Shown piece by piece: positions 25,726 to 34,291 of a DNA stretch of 58,304 nucleotides. The stretch is from Planctomycetaceae bacterium. Its GTDB lineage: Bacteria; Planctomycetota; Planctomycetia; Pirellulales; PALSA-1355. Position numbers and translations under genes: made by a program. The stretch's first letter is position 1; every line of letters starts with the position of its first letter. Location of the stretch: assembly GCA_003153375.1 (NCBI GenBank), contig PLYM01000250.1:1-58304 (forward strand), written 5' to 3'. The notes under the pieces are model-generated. The model saw nothing but the letters and a program-made list of their open reading frames with translations. It was not told the DNA's origin and searched no databases.

Positions 25726-26526
25726 ATGTTCAACGTCATCGCCCAGCGGCTGCAACAGGGGTTTCGCACCAGCGCCTATCCCAAGACCGAGCCGCAATTG
25801 CCCGACCGCTTTCGCGGCCTGCCGATCGTCGATGCCACGAAGTGCCCCGATGGTTGCCAAATTTGTGCCGACGCCTGCCCCACCAACGCCATGCTGACGG
25901 GCGACGGCACACTGCGCGTCGACATGGGCCGCTGTTTGTTCTGCGTCGAGTGCGCCACGGCCTGCCCCGCCGGCGCGGTGAGTTACAGCCAGGAATATCG
26001 CCTGGCCAGCCGCACGCGCGAGGGGCTGATCACCGATGGCCGCGGCTTCGAACTGGCCCAAGCGCTCGAGGGCACGACACGGCGACTCTTTGGCCGTTCG
26101 CTCAAACTGCGTCAAGTCAGCGCGGGCGGGTGCAATGGCTGCGAAGCTGACGTGAACGTGCTCAGCACCGTGGTCTTCGACCTGGCCCGCTTCGGCATCC
26201 AGTTCGTCGCCTCGCCGCGCCACGCCGACGGCCTGCTGATCACGGGCCCGGTGACCGAGAACATGCGGTTCGCGCTCGAGCAAACCTACGAAGCCACGCC
26301 CGCGCCCAAGATCGTGATTGCCGTCGGAGCCTGCGCCATCTCGGGCGGGCCTTACATCGATCTGGAACAAACCCACAACGGCGCCGACAGCGTGGTGCCG
26401 GTCGATCTCTACATTCCCGGCTGCCCGCCGCACCCTTGGACCATTCTGGATGGCCTGCTGCGGCTGCTCGGTCGGCTGGAAGAAGGTTCGCTCGAACGCC
26501 CCGCGCCCGCGGCGGCCGGCAAGTAG
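25726..26526 (+). CDS. Ferredoxin-NuoB fusion (hydrogenase-4/HyfI-like small subunit)
   Basis: A 266-residue protein. Residues 36-90 hold two [4Fe-4S] ferredoxin motifs: C40-x3-C44-x2-C47-x3-C51-P, with one extra residue after the first Cys, and C70-x2-C73-x2-C76-x3-C80-P. Residues about 125-255 form a NuoB/HycG-like domain with all four ligands of the proximal cluster (GGCNGCE Cys136/139, GACAISGG Cys203, PGCPPHPW Cys233). So an electron wire of three clusters is intact even though the partner lacks the [NiFe] site. In formate hydrogenlyase-type complexes these are two separate subunits (HycF/HyfH and HycG/HyfI); here they are fused. It is convergent with the enolase-superfamily gene, with 2 bases between the stops. 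Confidence 0.9.
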   Translation: MFNVIAQRLQQGFRTSAYPKTEPQLPDRFRGLPIVDATKCPDGCQICADACPTNAMLTGDGTLRVDMGRCLFCVECATACPAGAVSYSQEYRLASRTREGLITDGRGFELAQALEGTTRRLFGRSLKLRQVSAGGCNGCEADVNVLSTVVFDLARFGIQFVASPRHADGLLITGPVTENMRFALEQTYEATPAPKIVIAVGACAISGGPYIDLEQTHNGADSVVPVDLYIPGCPPHPWTILDGLLRLLGRLEEGSLERPAPAAAGK

Positions 26527-26528
26527 CC

Positions 26529-27647
26529 TTATTCGCATCGGCACTCGCGCGCCAGTTGCCAGTCGACTTCCACACCCAAGCCGCTCTGGTCGCTGATCGT
26601 CGTGATCGGCCCCTCGATGCGCACCGGGTTCTTGGCGACGCGAATCTCGTGATAATCGGCGCCCAACATGTCGCCCGGATATTTTTCGACCTGCATGTTC
26701 GGACACGCCGCGACCAGGTGGGCCATGGCGGCCGTGGCCACGTCGAGTTCCAGGTTGGAACCGATCGAACAGGCCACGCCGTGCGCGGCCGCAAAGTCGA
26801 CGATCTGCTTCGCCTTGCGAATCCCCCCCTGCTTGCCCGGATAAACGCTGATGACGTCGCAACAATCGTTGCGCACCAGCTCCTGGGCGTGCACCAGGTT
26901 GAAGCAAATGTCGTCGGCCATGATCGGCACCCCGGTTTCACGCCGCACGCGGGCCAGCGCCGCGTAGTCCCCATCGGGCGTCGGCTGTTCCACCAGGGCC
27001 AGCTGGCAGTCGGCCAACTGTTGCACGCAGTCGATGGCGGTCTCGACGTCCCAACCGCAATTGGCGTCGATCGTCAACGCTATCTCGGGACCAATCGCCG
27101 CGCGCACCGCGCGAACGCGCTCGACGTCGGCCCGGGCGTCGCGCCCCACCTTGACTTTGATCGTCGTGAAGCCGGCCGCGACCAGCTCGCGCGCCCGCGC
27201 CTGCGCCCGCTCCGGTTCGTAGGCGCCCATGCTATAGCGGCTGCGCGTCGCCAGCGGCCGCACGGCTCCGCCCAACAGCTCGAAGACCGGCTTGCCGGCC
27301 GCCTTGCCGCGCAGATCCCAGCAGGCCATTTCGATGGCGCTCTTGGCAAACCAGTTGTGAATGCTCGAGGCGTCCATGAGCCGATCGATTTCGGCGATGT
27401 TCTCGGGATCCTGGCCGATCAACTCCGGCGCCAGCACGCGGTCGATCAGGGCCTGCGCGCCCCACACGGTCTCGCCGCTCCAGCGCGGGATGACCGTGGC
27501 CTCGCCGGCGCCCTCCAAGCCCGTATCGGTCAGCACCCGCACCAGCACGTAGCGCGAGACGGTGTGCTGTCCCAGCGCGCTGATCATCCGCCGCTCGGGT
27601 TTGACGGGAATCGTGACCGGATAGGTTTCGATGTGCGTGATTTTCAT
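26529..27647 (-). CDS. Mandelate racemase/muconate lactonising enzyme family protein (enolase superfamily)
   Basis: A 372-residue enolase-superfamily enzyme of the muconate-lactonising subgroup, which also holds dipeptide epimerases and o-succinylbenzoate synthases. Catalytic elements: K164-x-K166 at the end of the second strand (TIKVKVGRD), metal ligands Asp194 (LTIDANCGWD), Glu220 (LVEQPTPDGD) and Asp245 (IMADDICFN), and the opposite Lys272 (YPGKQGG). The N-terminal capping domain is normal. The ATG at 27647 opens MKITHIETYPVTIPV, the standard start of the family. The reaction cannot be fixed: cycloisomerase, epimerase or sugar-acid dehydratase-like activities are all possible, though the KxK/K arrangement favours the first two. 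Confidence 0.92.
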   Translation of the reverse strand: MKITHIETYPVTIPVKPERRMISALGQHTVSRYVLVRVLTDTGLEGAGEATVIPRWSGETVWGAQALIDRVLAPELIGQDPENIAEIDRLMDASSIHNWFAKSAIEMACWDLRGKAAGKPVFELLGGAVRPLATRSRYSMGAYEPERAQARARELVAAGFTTIKVKVGRDARADVERVRAVRAAIGPEIALTIDANCGWDVETAIDCVQQLADCQLALVEQPTPDGDYAALARVRRETGVPIMADDICFNLVHAQELVRNDCCDVISVYPGKQGGIRKAKQIVDFAAAHGVACSIGSNLELDVATAAMAHLVAACPNMQVEKYPGDMLGADYHEIRVAKNPVRIEGPITTISDQSGLGVEVDWQLARECRCE

Positions 27648-27652
27648 GCCAG

Positions 27653-27681
27653 TTGCACCGCGCGCGGACCGTCGTTATTCT
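27653..27681 (+). promoter_or_regulatory. Possible sigma-70 promoter of the multidomain haem protein
   Basis: TTGCAC (27653-27658) and TATTCT (27676-27681), spacer 17 bases; predicted start near 27689, about 50 bases before the ATG at 27741. Confidence 0.4.
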
Positions 27682-27708
27682 GCAATTCAACCCACCTCGA
27701 GCCACGCC

Positions 27709-27738
27709 AATCTAGGGGCCCTGCAACGGGCCTGTCAA
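27709..27738 (-). promoter_or_regulatory. Possible sigma-70 promoter of the enolase-superfamily gene
   Basis: On the minus strand, a perfect TTGACA (27733-27738) and TAGATT (27709-27714) are separated by 18 bases. The predicted start near 27702 would overlap the divergent transcript that starts near 27689, so the two promoters may interfere. Confidence 0.4.
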
Positions 27739-27740
27739 AC

Positions 27741-30700
27741 ATGCGGCCCTCTGACGCTTGCTTCGTTCGCTCTCTGGCCGCGCTGCTGTTGGCAATCGCC
27801 GGCTTCGCTCCGCTTGCCGCCACGGCTGCCGATGCGGTTCCCAAAAAAATCGTGCTCATTGCCGGCACCATGCACCAGGGACCGCAGGGTCATCCGGCCG
27901 GCACGCACGAATATGAGCTCACGGCGCGGTTGTTGAAGCACGCGTTGGAAACCGCGCCTAACGTGAAAGGCGTGAAGGCTGAGGTACACCTGCAAGGTTG
28001 GCCGCGCGACGAGCACACGCTCGATGACGCCGACACGATCGTCGTGATCTCCGACGGCGCCGATCGCAATGCCCAGGACCATCCGCTGTTGGTCGGCGAC
28101 CGCTGGAAGACGCTGAAGCAGCAGATGGATCGCGGCTGCGGGCTGGTGGCCATTCATTGGTCGCTGTTTGTCCCCCGACAGCCGGCGGGTGACGATTTGC
28201 TGGAATGGATCGGCGGCTATTTCGACTACGAGTCGGGCAGCGGAGCGAACAAGTGGTACTCCAAGATCCAAACCACGGCCACCACGCCACGGCCCGCCTC
28301 GCCCGATCATCCAATCAGTCGCGGCCTGGCGCCGTTTCCGCTGCGCGAGGAATACTATTACGCGATTCGCTTTCGACCGCAAGATGCGCGGCTGACGCCG
28401 ATTCTGAGCACGTCCATTCCCGGCGAAGCGCAAGAGCAGGTCGTGGCCTGGGCCGTCCAACGCGACGGCGGCGGGCGCGGCTTCGGATTCACCGGCGGGC
28501 ACTTCTTCGAAAACTGGGGCAGCGAGTATTTCCGGCGGATGGTCTTGAATGCCCTGCTGTGGACCGCGCACGTCGACGTGCCCAGCGGCGGCGTGCAATC
28601 GGCGGTCTCAGTGAAAGGCGATCCGCCCGTGGCATCCGACGACCAGCCGATTCAGACCGTGATCGTCACCGGCCATCAACACGCCGCGCACGCCTGGCGC
28701 GAGACGACACCGGCGCTCCAGGAAGCGCTGGCGCAAGACCGTCGATTTCAAATCACCGTGGTCACCGATCCCGAATTCCTGGCCACGAAGAATCTGCTGA
28801 GCTACGACCTGGTGGTGCTCAACTACTGCAATTGGCAACGGCCGGGACTGAGTGAGGAGGCCCAGGCGAATTTCCAGAAATATCTCTCCGATGGCGGCGG
28901 GCTGACGATCATTCACTTCGCCAACGGCGCGTTCCACGCCTCGTTGCCCGAGACCCCCAATTCCGACTGGCCCGAGTATCGCAATATCTGTCGCCGCATC
29001 TGGGATCACGCGGCCGGCAAGAGCAGCCACGATCCGTTTGGCCGCTTCGAGGTATCCATCTCGAAGGATCACCCGATCACGCACGGCCTGAACTCGTTCG
29101 AGACTCTCGACGAGTTGTATTGCAACCAGCAAGGCACCGCGCCCATCGAGGTGCTGGCCACAGCCCATTCGACGATCACCGGGCGCGACGAACCGATGGC
29201 GTTTGTTTATGACTATGGGCGAGGCCGCGTGTTTCAAACGGTGTTGGGCCATGCCGCCGAGTCGATTCGCAATCCGGGCGAGGCCGCCCTGATCCGCCGC
29301 GGCAGCGTCTGGGCCGCGAATCGACCGCAACGTGCCATCGGCACGGTCGCGACTGCTCCGACCACCACCGCGCCCCAGCTGATTCCCGAGGGCCGCTTTG
29401 GCTCGGCGCTCGACCCGCGGCGCGGGCCGGCCTGGGCGGCGCGGAAGGATGCGTATGGCAAACGCCCGCTGACTGTCGAATGCTGGTGCAAACTCAACAG
29501 CAAGAGCGGCTTTAACATTCTCGTCGCCAGCGACGCCAAGGAGTCGGCCGAGCATTGGGAGCTGTACAGCTATGTTGGCGGCGGCGATTTGAGTCTCTAC
29601 CTGCCCGGCTTCGCCCCGGCCGAGATTCGCTCGGGCGTCGACGTGGCCGACGGCCAGTGGCATTACGTCGCGGCCGCCTTCGACGAACAACAAGCCAGAC
29701 TCTTTGTCGACGGCAAACTGGTCAAGGAAGCTGCAATGGCGCGGCAGCGGTCCGGCGGACCCACCACGTCACTTTATTTCGGCGGCTACCCGCCCCAAGC
29801 GATTGGCTGCGACGGGCTGATCGACGACGTGCGCATCAGCCGCACGTTGCGCGACCTCACGGCCGCGCCGAGTAGTCCGCTGATCGCCGACGATTCGACC
29901 ATCGGGCTATGGCACTTCGATCGCATTGAAGGCACGGGAGTTGAGGATATCTCGGCCAGCAAAAATCCGGCGGTGACCGCAGGGCGACCGGATACGGCCT
30001 CGCCGCTGTTGTCGCGCCGCGTCGTCGATCCCGATTTAAAGCTGGTCACGATCGACACCTCGCCCGACGAGTCGTTCCTGTCGATTCGCACCGACACCGT
30101 GGGACGGCTATTTGTCGGAGGACGCGAAGCCCTGTTCGTCTACGAGCCCGATCCGCAGGGCGGCTATCAGCCCAAACAGCTGCTCTATCGATTTCCGCCC
30201 GACACCTGGGTCACCGACGTCGAGATTCGTGGCGACGATCTTTATGTCATGACCAATGCCGCGCTCTATCTCATTCCCGGTGGCCGGATCCAGCGCGAAC
30301 GCATCTCGCCAAAGCGGTTGCTGTGGGGTTCACCGGTCGATCTGCACGTCACGTGGCACGGGCTGGCCTGGGGTCCCGAGGGCGACCTGTACTTTTCCTC
30401 CGGCGATCCGTTGCTGAACTTTGGCGATTTTCAGAATCGGCCCGACCACTGGGGTCACTGGACGATCTACGCCCACGATGGAACCAAGACCCCTTACACC
30501 GGCCAGGGCGGCTATTTCCGTTGCCGGCCCGATGGCAGCCGTTTTCAGGTCGTGGCCGGCGGCACGCGCGGCGCGGTGGGCCTGGCCTTCGATCGGCGCT
30601 GGAATTTGTTTTCGAACGACAACGATCACGAGTCGATTGCCGATCGTTATTCGCCGGCGCGGCTGCTGCACGTGACCCCGAAGGCCAATTTCTTCTGGCC

Positions 30701-32987
30701 GCGCGGCTGGATCGCCAGCATGTCGCCCGAGCGGTCGGATCTGCTGGAGATTGCCAACGCGTCGATGGGGCGCGAAGCGCCGGTGGGTCAATCCTATTAC
30801 GACGACGCCTGGCTCGGCCCCAAGTATCGCGATAGCGTGCTGGTCGCGCGCTGGGGCCAGCGCAAGGTCGACGGCTTTGCACTGGCGCCGCGCGGGGCCA
30901 GCTTTCGCGCCCAGGAGTTTTCCATCCTCGACGGCGCCGAGTCGGCCCGGCCGGTCGGCGTGGCGGTGGGACGCGGCGGTCGCATCTTCGCGGCCCTGTC
31001 CTACATGGCCGGCAACGAGTGGTCTCCCAAGTATCCGAGCGAATTGGTGATGATCACCCGCCGCGATGATGGGCCGGCCTATCCGTTCGAGGCCTACGAC
31101 GCCCCTGCCGCCACACCCCAGCGGCTGTGGCAGGAATTGTCCAACGATTCCTGGTCGCGCAGGCGTCAAGCGCACCTTGAGATCCTGCGCCGCGGCGGGC
31201 CCTTGCTTGTCGAAGCCGCACAGCGGCTGAAGGTCATCCAACCGCGCGACCCGGCGACGATGCACCTGCCGTGGCTGGCGGCGGCCGGCGAGACGCCCGC
31301 GGCTCGCGCGGCGATCCTGCCACTCGCCGGGCATGCCGATCCGAATGTGCGCGCGCAGGCCATCCGCGCCTTGTCCGAGTTTCCCGGTCTGAAAGCGGCG
31401 GATGATGTCTTTGCCAAGGCACTGGCCGACTCGAACTTGCACGTGGAGCACGCGGCGATCGTGGCGCTGTTCGATCGCCCGGCGCCATTGGCCGAAGCAG
31501 TCTTCGCGGGACCGGCACGCAGCACCGATACCTACCTGCGACAGGCGACGGCGCTGCTGATTGCCGAGCGCGGCACGCCCGAGCAGATCGAGGGGCTGCT
31601 CGAATCGAGCGACCCTCTGCGGCGATTGGCCGGCGTGTTGGCGGCCGGGTTTCGCCTGACTCTGCCGGCGGCGGTCGCGCCGTTGCCGGCCGAGTTGCCG
31701 CTGCGCTACGAATCGCAGAACGCCCAGTTCGTCATCCAATATGCCGACGAGTCGGTCGATCTGAAGAAGCTCGGCTCCATGGGCAGCTTCACGATTGCCG
31801 AGCGTTGGAAAGCCCTGCCGCATAGCACGCAAGAGCAGCAACTCTTTCAGCAATTGATCGATCGCCTGGGTGACCCGGACGGTCGGGTCGCCTATCAGGC
31901 CGGATATTTTCTGTCGCTGCTCGACGATCCGCGGAGCGAGCCGCTGGTGGCCCAGTCTCGCCGCGCGATCGCGCTAGGCCAATTGGCGTCGGCGCCCACG
32001 CGGCCGGTCACGCAGGTCTGGCAGGCCGGTCCCTGGAACGACGGCGCCGACGGCTTCGCTACGGTCCATCAACCCGAGCGCGGCGCCATCGATCTGGCAG
32101 CCCCGCTCGAAGGAACGATTAACCAAGACGCGTGGCGCATCGTGACCGGCGAGGGGCGCTTCGATTTGCCCGCACTTCCCGCGGGTGTGCCGGGCGCGTC
32201 GAGCTATGCCTACTTTCGGCTGCAATCGTTCGAGCCCCAGCGTGTCGCGCTGACCGTCGAAACGCCCACGCCATTCAAAGTGTGGCACAATGGCCGCCTG
32301 GTCGCGGGGCCAAGCCCGGTGCTGCTCATGCTCGAGCCGGGCAGCAACGACGTGCTGCTGCGCGTTGCGCATGCCGCCACGGCGGGCACCCTGTCGATCG
32401 GAGTGCAAGCTGCCGGACGGGTTGAGGCCACGCTGCCCCAGCCCCTGACCGCCGGCAGCCTGGCGGAGCGATTGAAGAACGCCGGCTCGAGTTCCAACGG
32501 AGCGCCCGGCCGCGTGCCCCGCGAGTTTCTCGACGTCGATTGGGCTAGCGCCGCGCAAACCGGCGACGCGGCCAGCGGACGACGCTTGTTTGGCGCCGAC
32601 GCCTTGGGTTGCGTGAAGTGTCACGCCATCGGCGCCAGCCAAAAGGGCGGCGGCGCCCCGTCGCTGGCCGGTGCGGTCAACCGGTTCACCGTCGCGCATC
32701 TGGTCGAGTCGATTCTGGTGCCCGACAAGCAAGTCGCACCCATCTTCGGCACCACGTCGATCGTCACCACCGACGGTCAGGCGCTCTCGGGCTTGGTCGT
32801 CGAGGAAGACGAACGGCAGTTGGTGTTGCTGCTGCCTACCGCCAGACGTCAAACCGTGGCCAAGAGCGACATCGAAGAGCGCCGGTTGCAGGCCACCTCG
32901 CCCATGCCCAGCGGACTGGTAAAAACCACCGCCGAGCTGCGCGATCTGCTGGCCTATCTGTTGAGTCCGAACCCTCAAGCGCCCTAA
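27741..32987 (+). CDS. Giant exported ThuA-ThuA-LamG-dehydrogenase-HEAT-cytochrome c protein
   Basis: A 1748-residue protein with a signal peptide (residues about 9-30). Domains in order: ThuA-like (about 33-285, KKIVLIAGTMHQGPQGHP, GFTGGHFFENWG); a second ThuA-like domain (about 308-530, TVIVTGHQHAAHAWRET, GGLTIIHFANGAFH); a LamG/concanavalin-like domain (about 555-735, LTVECWCKLNS, DGQWHYVAAAFDEQQARLFVDG); a beta-propeller-like planctomycete dehydrogenase domain (about 760-1110); HEAT-like repeats (about 1130-1330); a beta-sandwich; and a C-terminal haem domain with CVKCH at 1624-1628 followed by VPDKQVAPIFGTTSIVTTDG, typical of the planctomycete haem-binding family. The long frame continues upstream, but the ATG at 27741 starts the signal peptide. 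It probably acts in periplasmic carbohydrate oxidation, which is inference. Confidence 0.9.
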   Translation: MRPSDACFVRSLAALLLAIAGFAPLAATAADAVPKKIVLIAGTMHQGPQGHPAGTHEYELTARLLKHALETAPNVKGVKAEVHLQGWPRDEHTLDDADTIVVISDGADRNAQDHPLLVGDRWKTLKQQMDRGCGLVAIHWSLFVPRQPAGDDLLEWIGGYFDYESGSGANKWYSKIQTTATTPRPASPDHPISRGLAPFPLREEYYYAIRFRPQDARLTPILSTSIPGEAQEQVVAWAVQRDGGGRGFGFTGGHFFENWGSEYFRRMVLNALLWTAHVDVPSGGVQSAVSVKGDPPVASDDQPIQTVIVTGHQHAAHAWRETTPALQEALAQDRRFQITVVTDPEFLATKNLLSYDLVVLNYCNWQRPGLSEEAQANFQKYLSDGGGLTIIHFANGAFHASLPETPNSDWPEYRNICRRIWDHAAGKSSHDPFGRFEVSISKDHPITHGLNSFETLDELYCNQQGTAPIEVLATAHSTITGRDEPMAFVYDYGRGRVFQTVLGHAAESIRNPGEAALIRRGSVWAANRPQRAIGTVATAPTTTAPQLIPEGRFGSALDPRRGPAWAARKDAYGKRPLTVECWCKLNSKSGFNILVASDAKESAEHWELYSYVGGGDLSLYLPGFAPAEIRSGVDVADGQWHYVAAAFDEQQARLFVDGKLVKEAAMARQRSGGPTTSLYFGGYPPQAIGCDGLIDDVRISRTLRDLTAAPSSPLIADDSTIGLWHFDRIEGTGVEDISASKNPAVTAGRPDTASPLLSRRVVDPDLKLVTIDTSPDESFLSIRTDTVGRLFVGGREALFVYEPDPQGGYQPKQLLYRFPPDTWVTDVEIRGDDLYVMTNAALYLIPGGRIQRERISPKRLLWGSPVDLHVTWHGLAWGPEGDLYFSSGDPLLNFGDFQNRPDHWGHWTIYAHDGTKTPYTGQGGYFRCRPDGSRFQVVAGGTRGAVGLAFDRRWNLFSNDNDHESIADRYSPARLLHVTPKANFFWPRGWIASMSPERSDLLEIANASMGREAPVGQSYYDDAWLGPKYRDSVLVARWGQRKVDGFALAPRGASFRAQEFSILDGAESARPVGVAVGRGGRIFAALSYMAGNEWSPKYPSELVMITRRDDGPAYPFEAYDAPAATPQRLWQELSNDSWSRRRQAHLEILRRGGPLLVEAAQRLKVIQPRDPATMHLPWLAAAGETPAARAAILPLAGHADPNVRAQAIRALSEFPGLKAADDVFAKALADSNLHVEHAAIVALFDRPAPLAEAVFAGPARSTDTYLRQATALLIAERGTPEQIEGLLESSDPLRRLAGVLAAGFRLTLPAAVAPLPAELPLRYESQNAQFVIQYADESVDLKKLGSMGSFTIAERWKALPHSTQEQQLFQQLIDRLGDPDGRVAYQAGYFLSLLDDPRSEPLVAQSRRAIALGQLASAPTRPVTQVWQAGPWNDGADGFATVHQPERGAIDLAAPLEGTINQDAWRIVTGEGRFDLPALPAGVPGASSYAYFRLQSFEPQRVALTVETPTPFKVWHNGRLVAGPSPVLLMLEPGSNDVLLRVAHAATAGTLSIGVQAAGRVEATLPQPLTAGSLAERLKNAGSSSNGAPGRVPREFLDVDWASAAQTGDAASGRRLFGADALGCVKCHAIGASQKGGGAPSLAGAVNRFTVAHLVESILVPDKQVAPIFGTTSIVTTDGQALSGLVVEEDERQLVLLLPTARRQTVAKSDIEERRLQATSPMPSGLVKTTAELRDLLAYLLSPNPQAP

Positions 32988-33028
32988 ACTAGACCGCGTC
33001 ACGCCCCTCGAGCCCAGCGAGTTGAAAC

Positions 33029-34288
33029 ATGGTCAATCTCCAACGACGTCGCCTGTTGCAATCCGCCTCGCTGCTCGTCGGCAGCGGCACCATGGGGTCG
33101 CTGTTCGCCGCTGATGCCCCCAGCGCGCCCCAGTTCTCGCCGGCTCCCGGCTTCAGCCCGAAGGCCTTGTTTCTTACCTGGCAGCGCGATCCGACGACGA
33201 CCATGACCATTCAATGGATTGGCACGCCCGAGGAAGGCGCCGAGCGGCCGATCTGGTTTGCCAAAGCCGGTTCGCTCGACTGGCGCCGGGCGGTCAGCAC
33301 GCCGCGGCCCTACCCCATGACCAACGACCAGGTATTTCGCACCGAGTTGACCGGGCTGGACCCCGATACGACCTATCATTTTCGCGTCGGGCTCGATGCG
33401 GCGGAGCGCAAGTTTCGCACCATGCCGGCCAAGGCGACCAACACGATCGATTTCATCTCAGGGGGCGATTCGGGTATCGGCCGCGAGGCCCAGATGTCGA
33501 ACCGCGTGGCGGCCACGCAGGCACCCAAGTTCGTGTTGATCGGCGGCGACCTGGCCTATGAAAACGGCGTCGACGCCAGGGTCTTCCAGCAATTCCTGCA
33601 AAACTACTCCGAGCAGGTCATCGATGATCATGGCCACATGATTCCGGTGATCACGTGCATCGGCAATCACGAGGTGCGTGGCGGCTATGAAAAGACCCGC
33701 AAGGAAGCGCCGTTCTTCTACGCGCTGTTCGACGGGCTGTTCACCGACACCGGCTACGCCGCGCTCGACTTTGGCGACTACCTGTCGATCGTGCTGCTCG
33801 ACACGAACCACACCAGTCCGGTCGGCGGCGATCAGACCGATTGGCTGGCCAAAAACCTCAAGCAGCGCGAAGAGCGCGACAATCTGTTTGTCGCCTATCA
33901 CGTGCCGTCCTATCCCTCCTTCCGGCCGTTCGTCGCCGATTCCGACGAGAGCGGCACGGGGCACGACAGCCGCAAGCACTGGGTGCCGCTGATGGAGCGG
34001 TATAACGTCGACGCGGTGTTCGAACACCACGACCACACCTACAAGCGCACCCAACCGCTGCTCGGGGGCCACGCCGACGCCAACGGCATTCCTTATCTCG
34101 GTGACGGGTCGTGGGGCAAGCTTCGCCGGCCCAAGACACCCGAGGAGCGCCCCTATCTGGCCGTGGTACACGAGACCTATCACCTCACGCTGCACCGCAT
34201 CGAAGGCAAACAGCGCTTTCACGTGGCCTTGTCCGACAAGGGCCGGATCATGGACATCTCGACCACGAAGAAGAGAGCGCACAGCTAG
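33029..34288 (+). CDS. Purple acid phosphatase-like metallophosphoesterase, possible Tat signal
   Basis: A 419-residue protein. An arginine-rich signal (NLQRRRLLQSASLLVGSG) suggests Tat export. Residues about 45-135 are an FN3-like N-terminal domain typical of purple acid phosphatases (TMTIQWIGTPEE, TELTGLDPDTTYHFRVGLD). The metallophosphoesterase core shows the ligands in order: GGDSGIG, GGDLAYENG, CIGNHEV, AYHVPSY and EHHDHTYKR. The gene begins 41 bases after the giant haem-protein gene and is probably co-transcribed. It should hydrolyse phosphate esters in the periplasm; metal content and substrate are unknown. It ends 3 bases from the convergent phospholipase D-like gene. Confidence 0.92.
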   Translation: MVNLQRRRLLQSASLLVGSGTMGSLFAADAPSAPQFSPAPGFSPKALFLTWQRDPTTTMTIQWIGTPEEGAERPIWFAKAGSLDWRRAVSTPRPYPMTNDQVFRTELTGLDPDTTYHFRVGLDAAERKFRTMPAKATNTIDFISGGDSGIGREAQMSNRVAATQAPKFVLIGGDLAYENGVDARVFQQFLQNYSEQVIDDHGHMIPVITCIGNHEVRGGYEKTRKEAPFFYALFDGLFTDTGYAALDFGDYLSIVLLDTNHTSPVGGDQTDWLAKNLKQREERDNLFVAYHVPSYPSFRPFVADSDESGTGHDSRKHWVPLMERYNVDAVFEHHDHTYKRTQPLLGGHADANGIPYLGDGSWGKLRRPKTPEERPYLAVVHETYHLTLHRIEGKQRFHVALSDKGRIMDISTTKKRAHS

Positions 34289-34291
34289 CTT

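Noticed and set aside
24187-26526. A complete respiratory complex I or formate hydrogenlyase
   Set aside because: Only the NuoC/D and NuoB-like parts are present; no antiporter-like membrane subunit, NuoH homologue or maturation gene is in the window.
26436-27740. Upstream extension of the giant multidomain protein
   Set aside because: This part lies opposite the enolase-superfamily gene and has no domain; the signal peptide starts at 27741.
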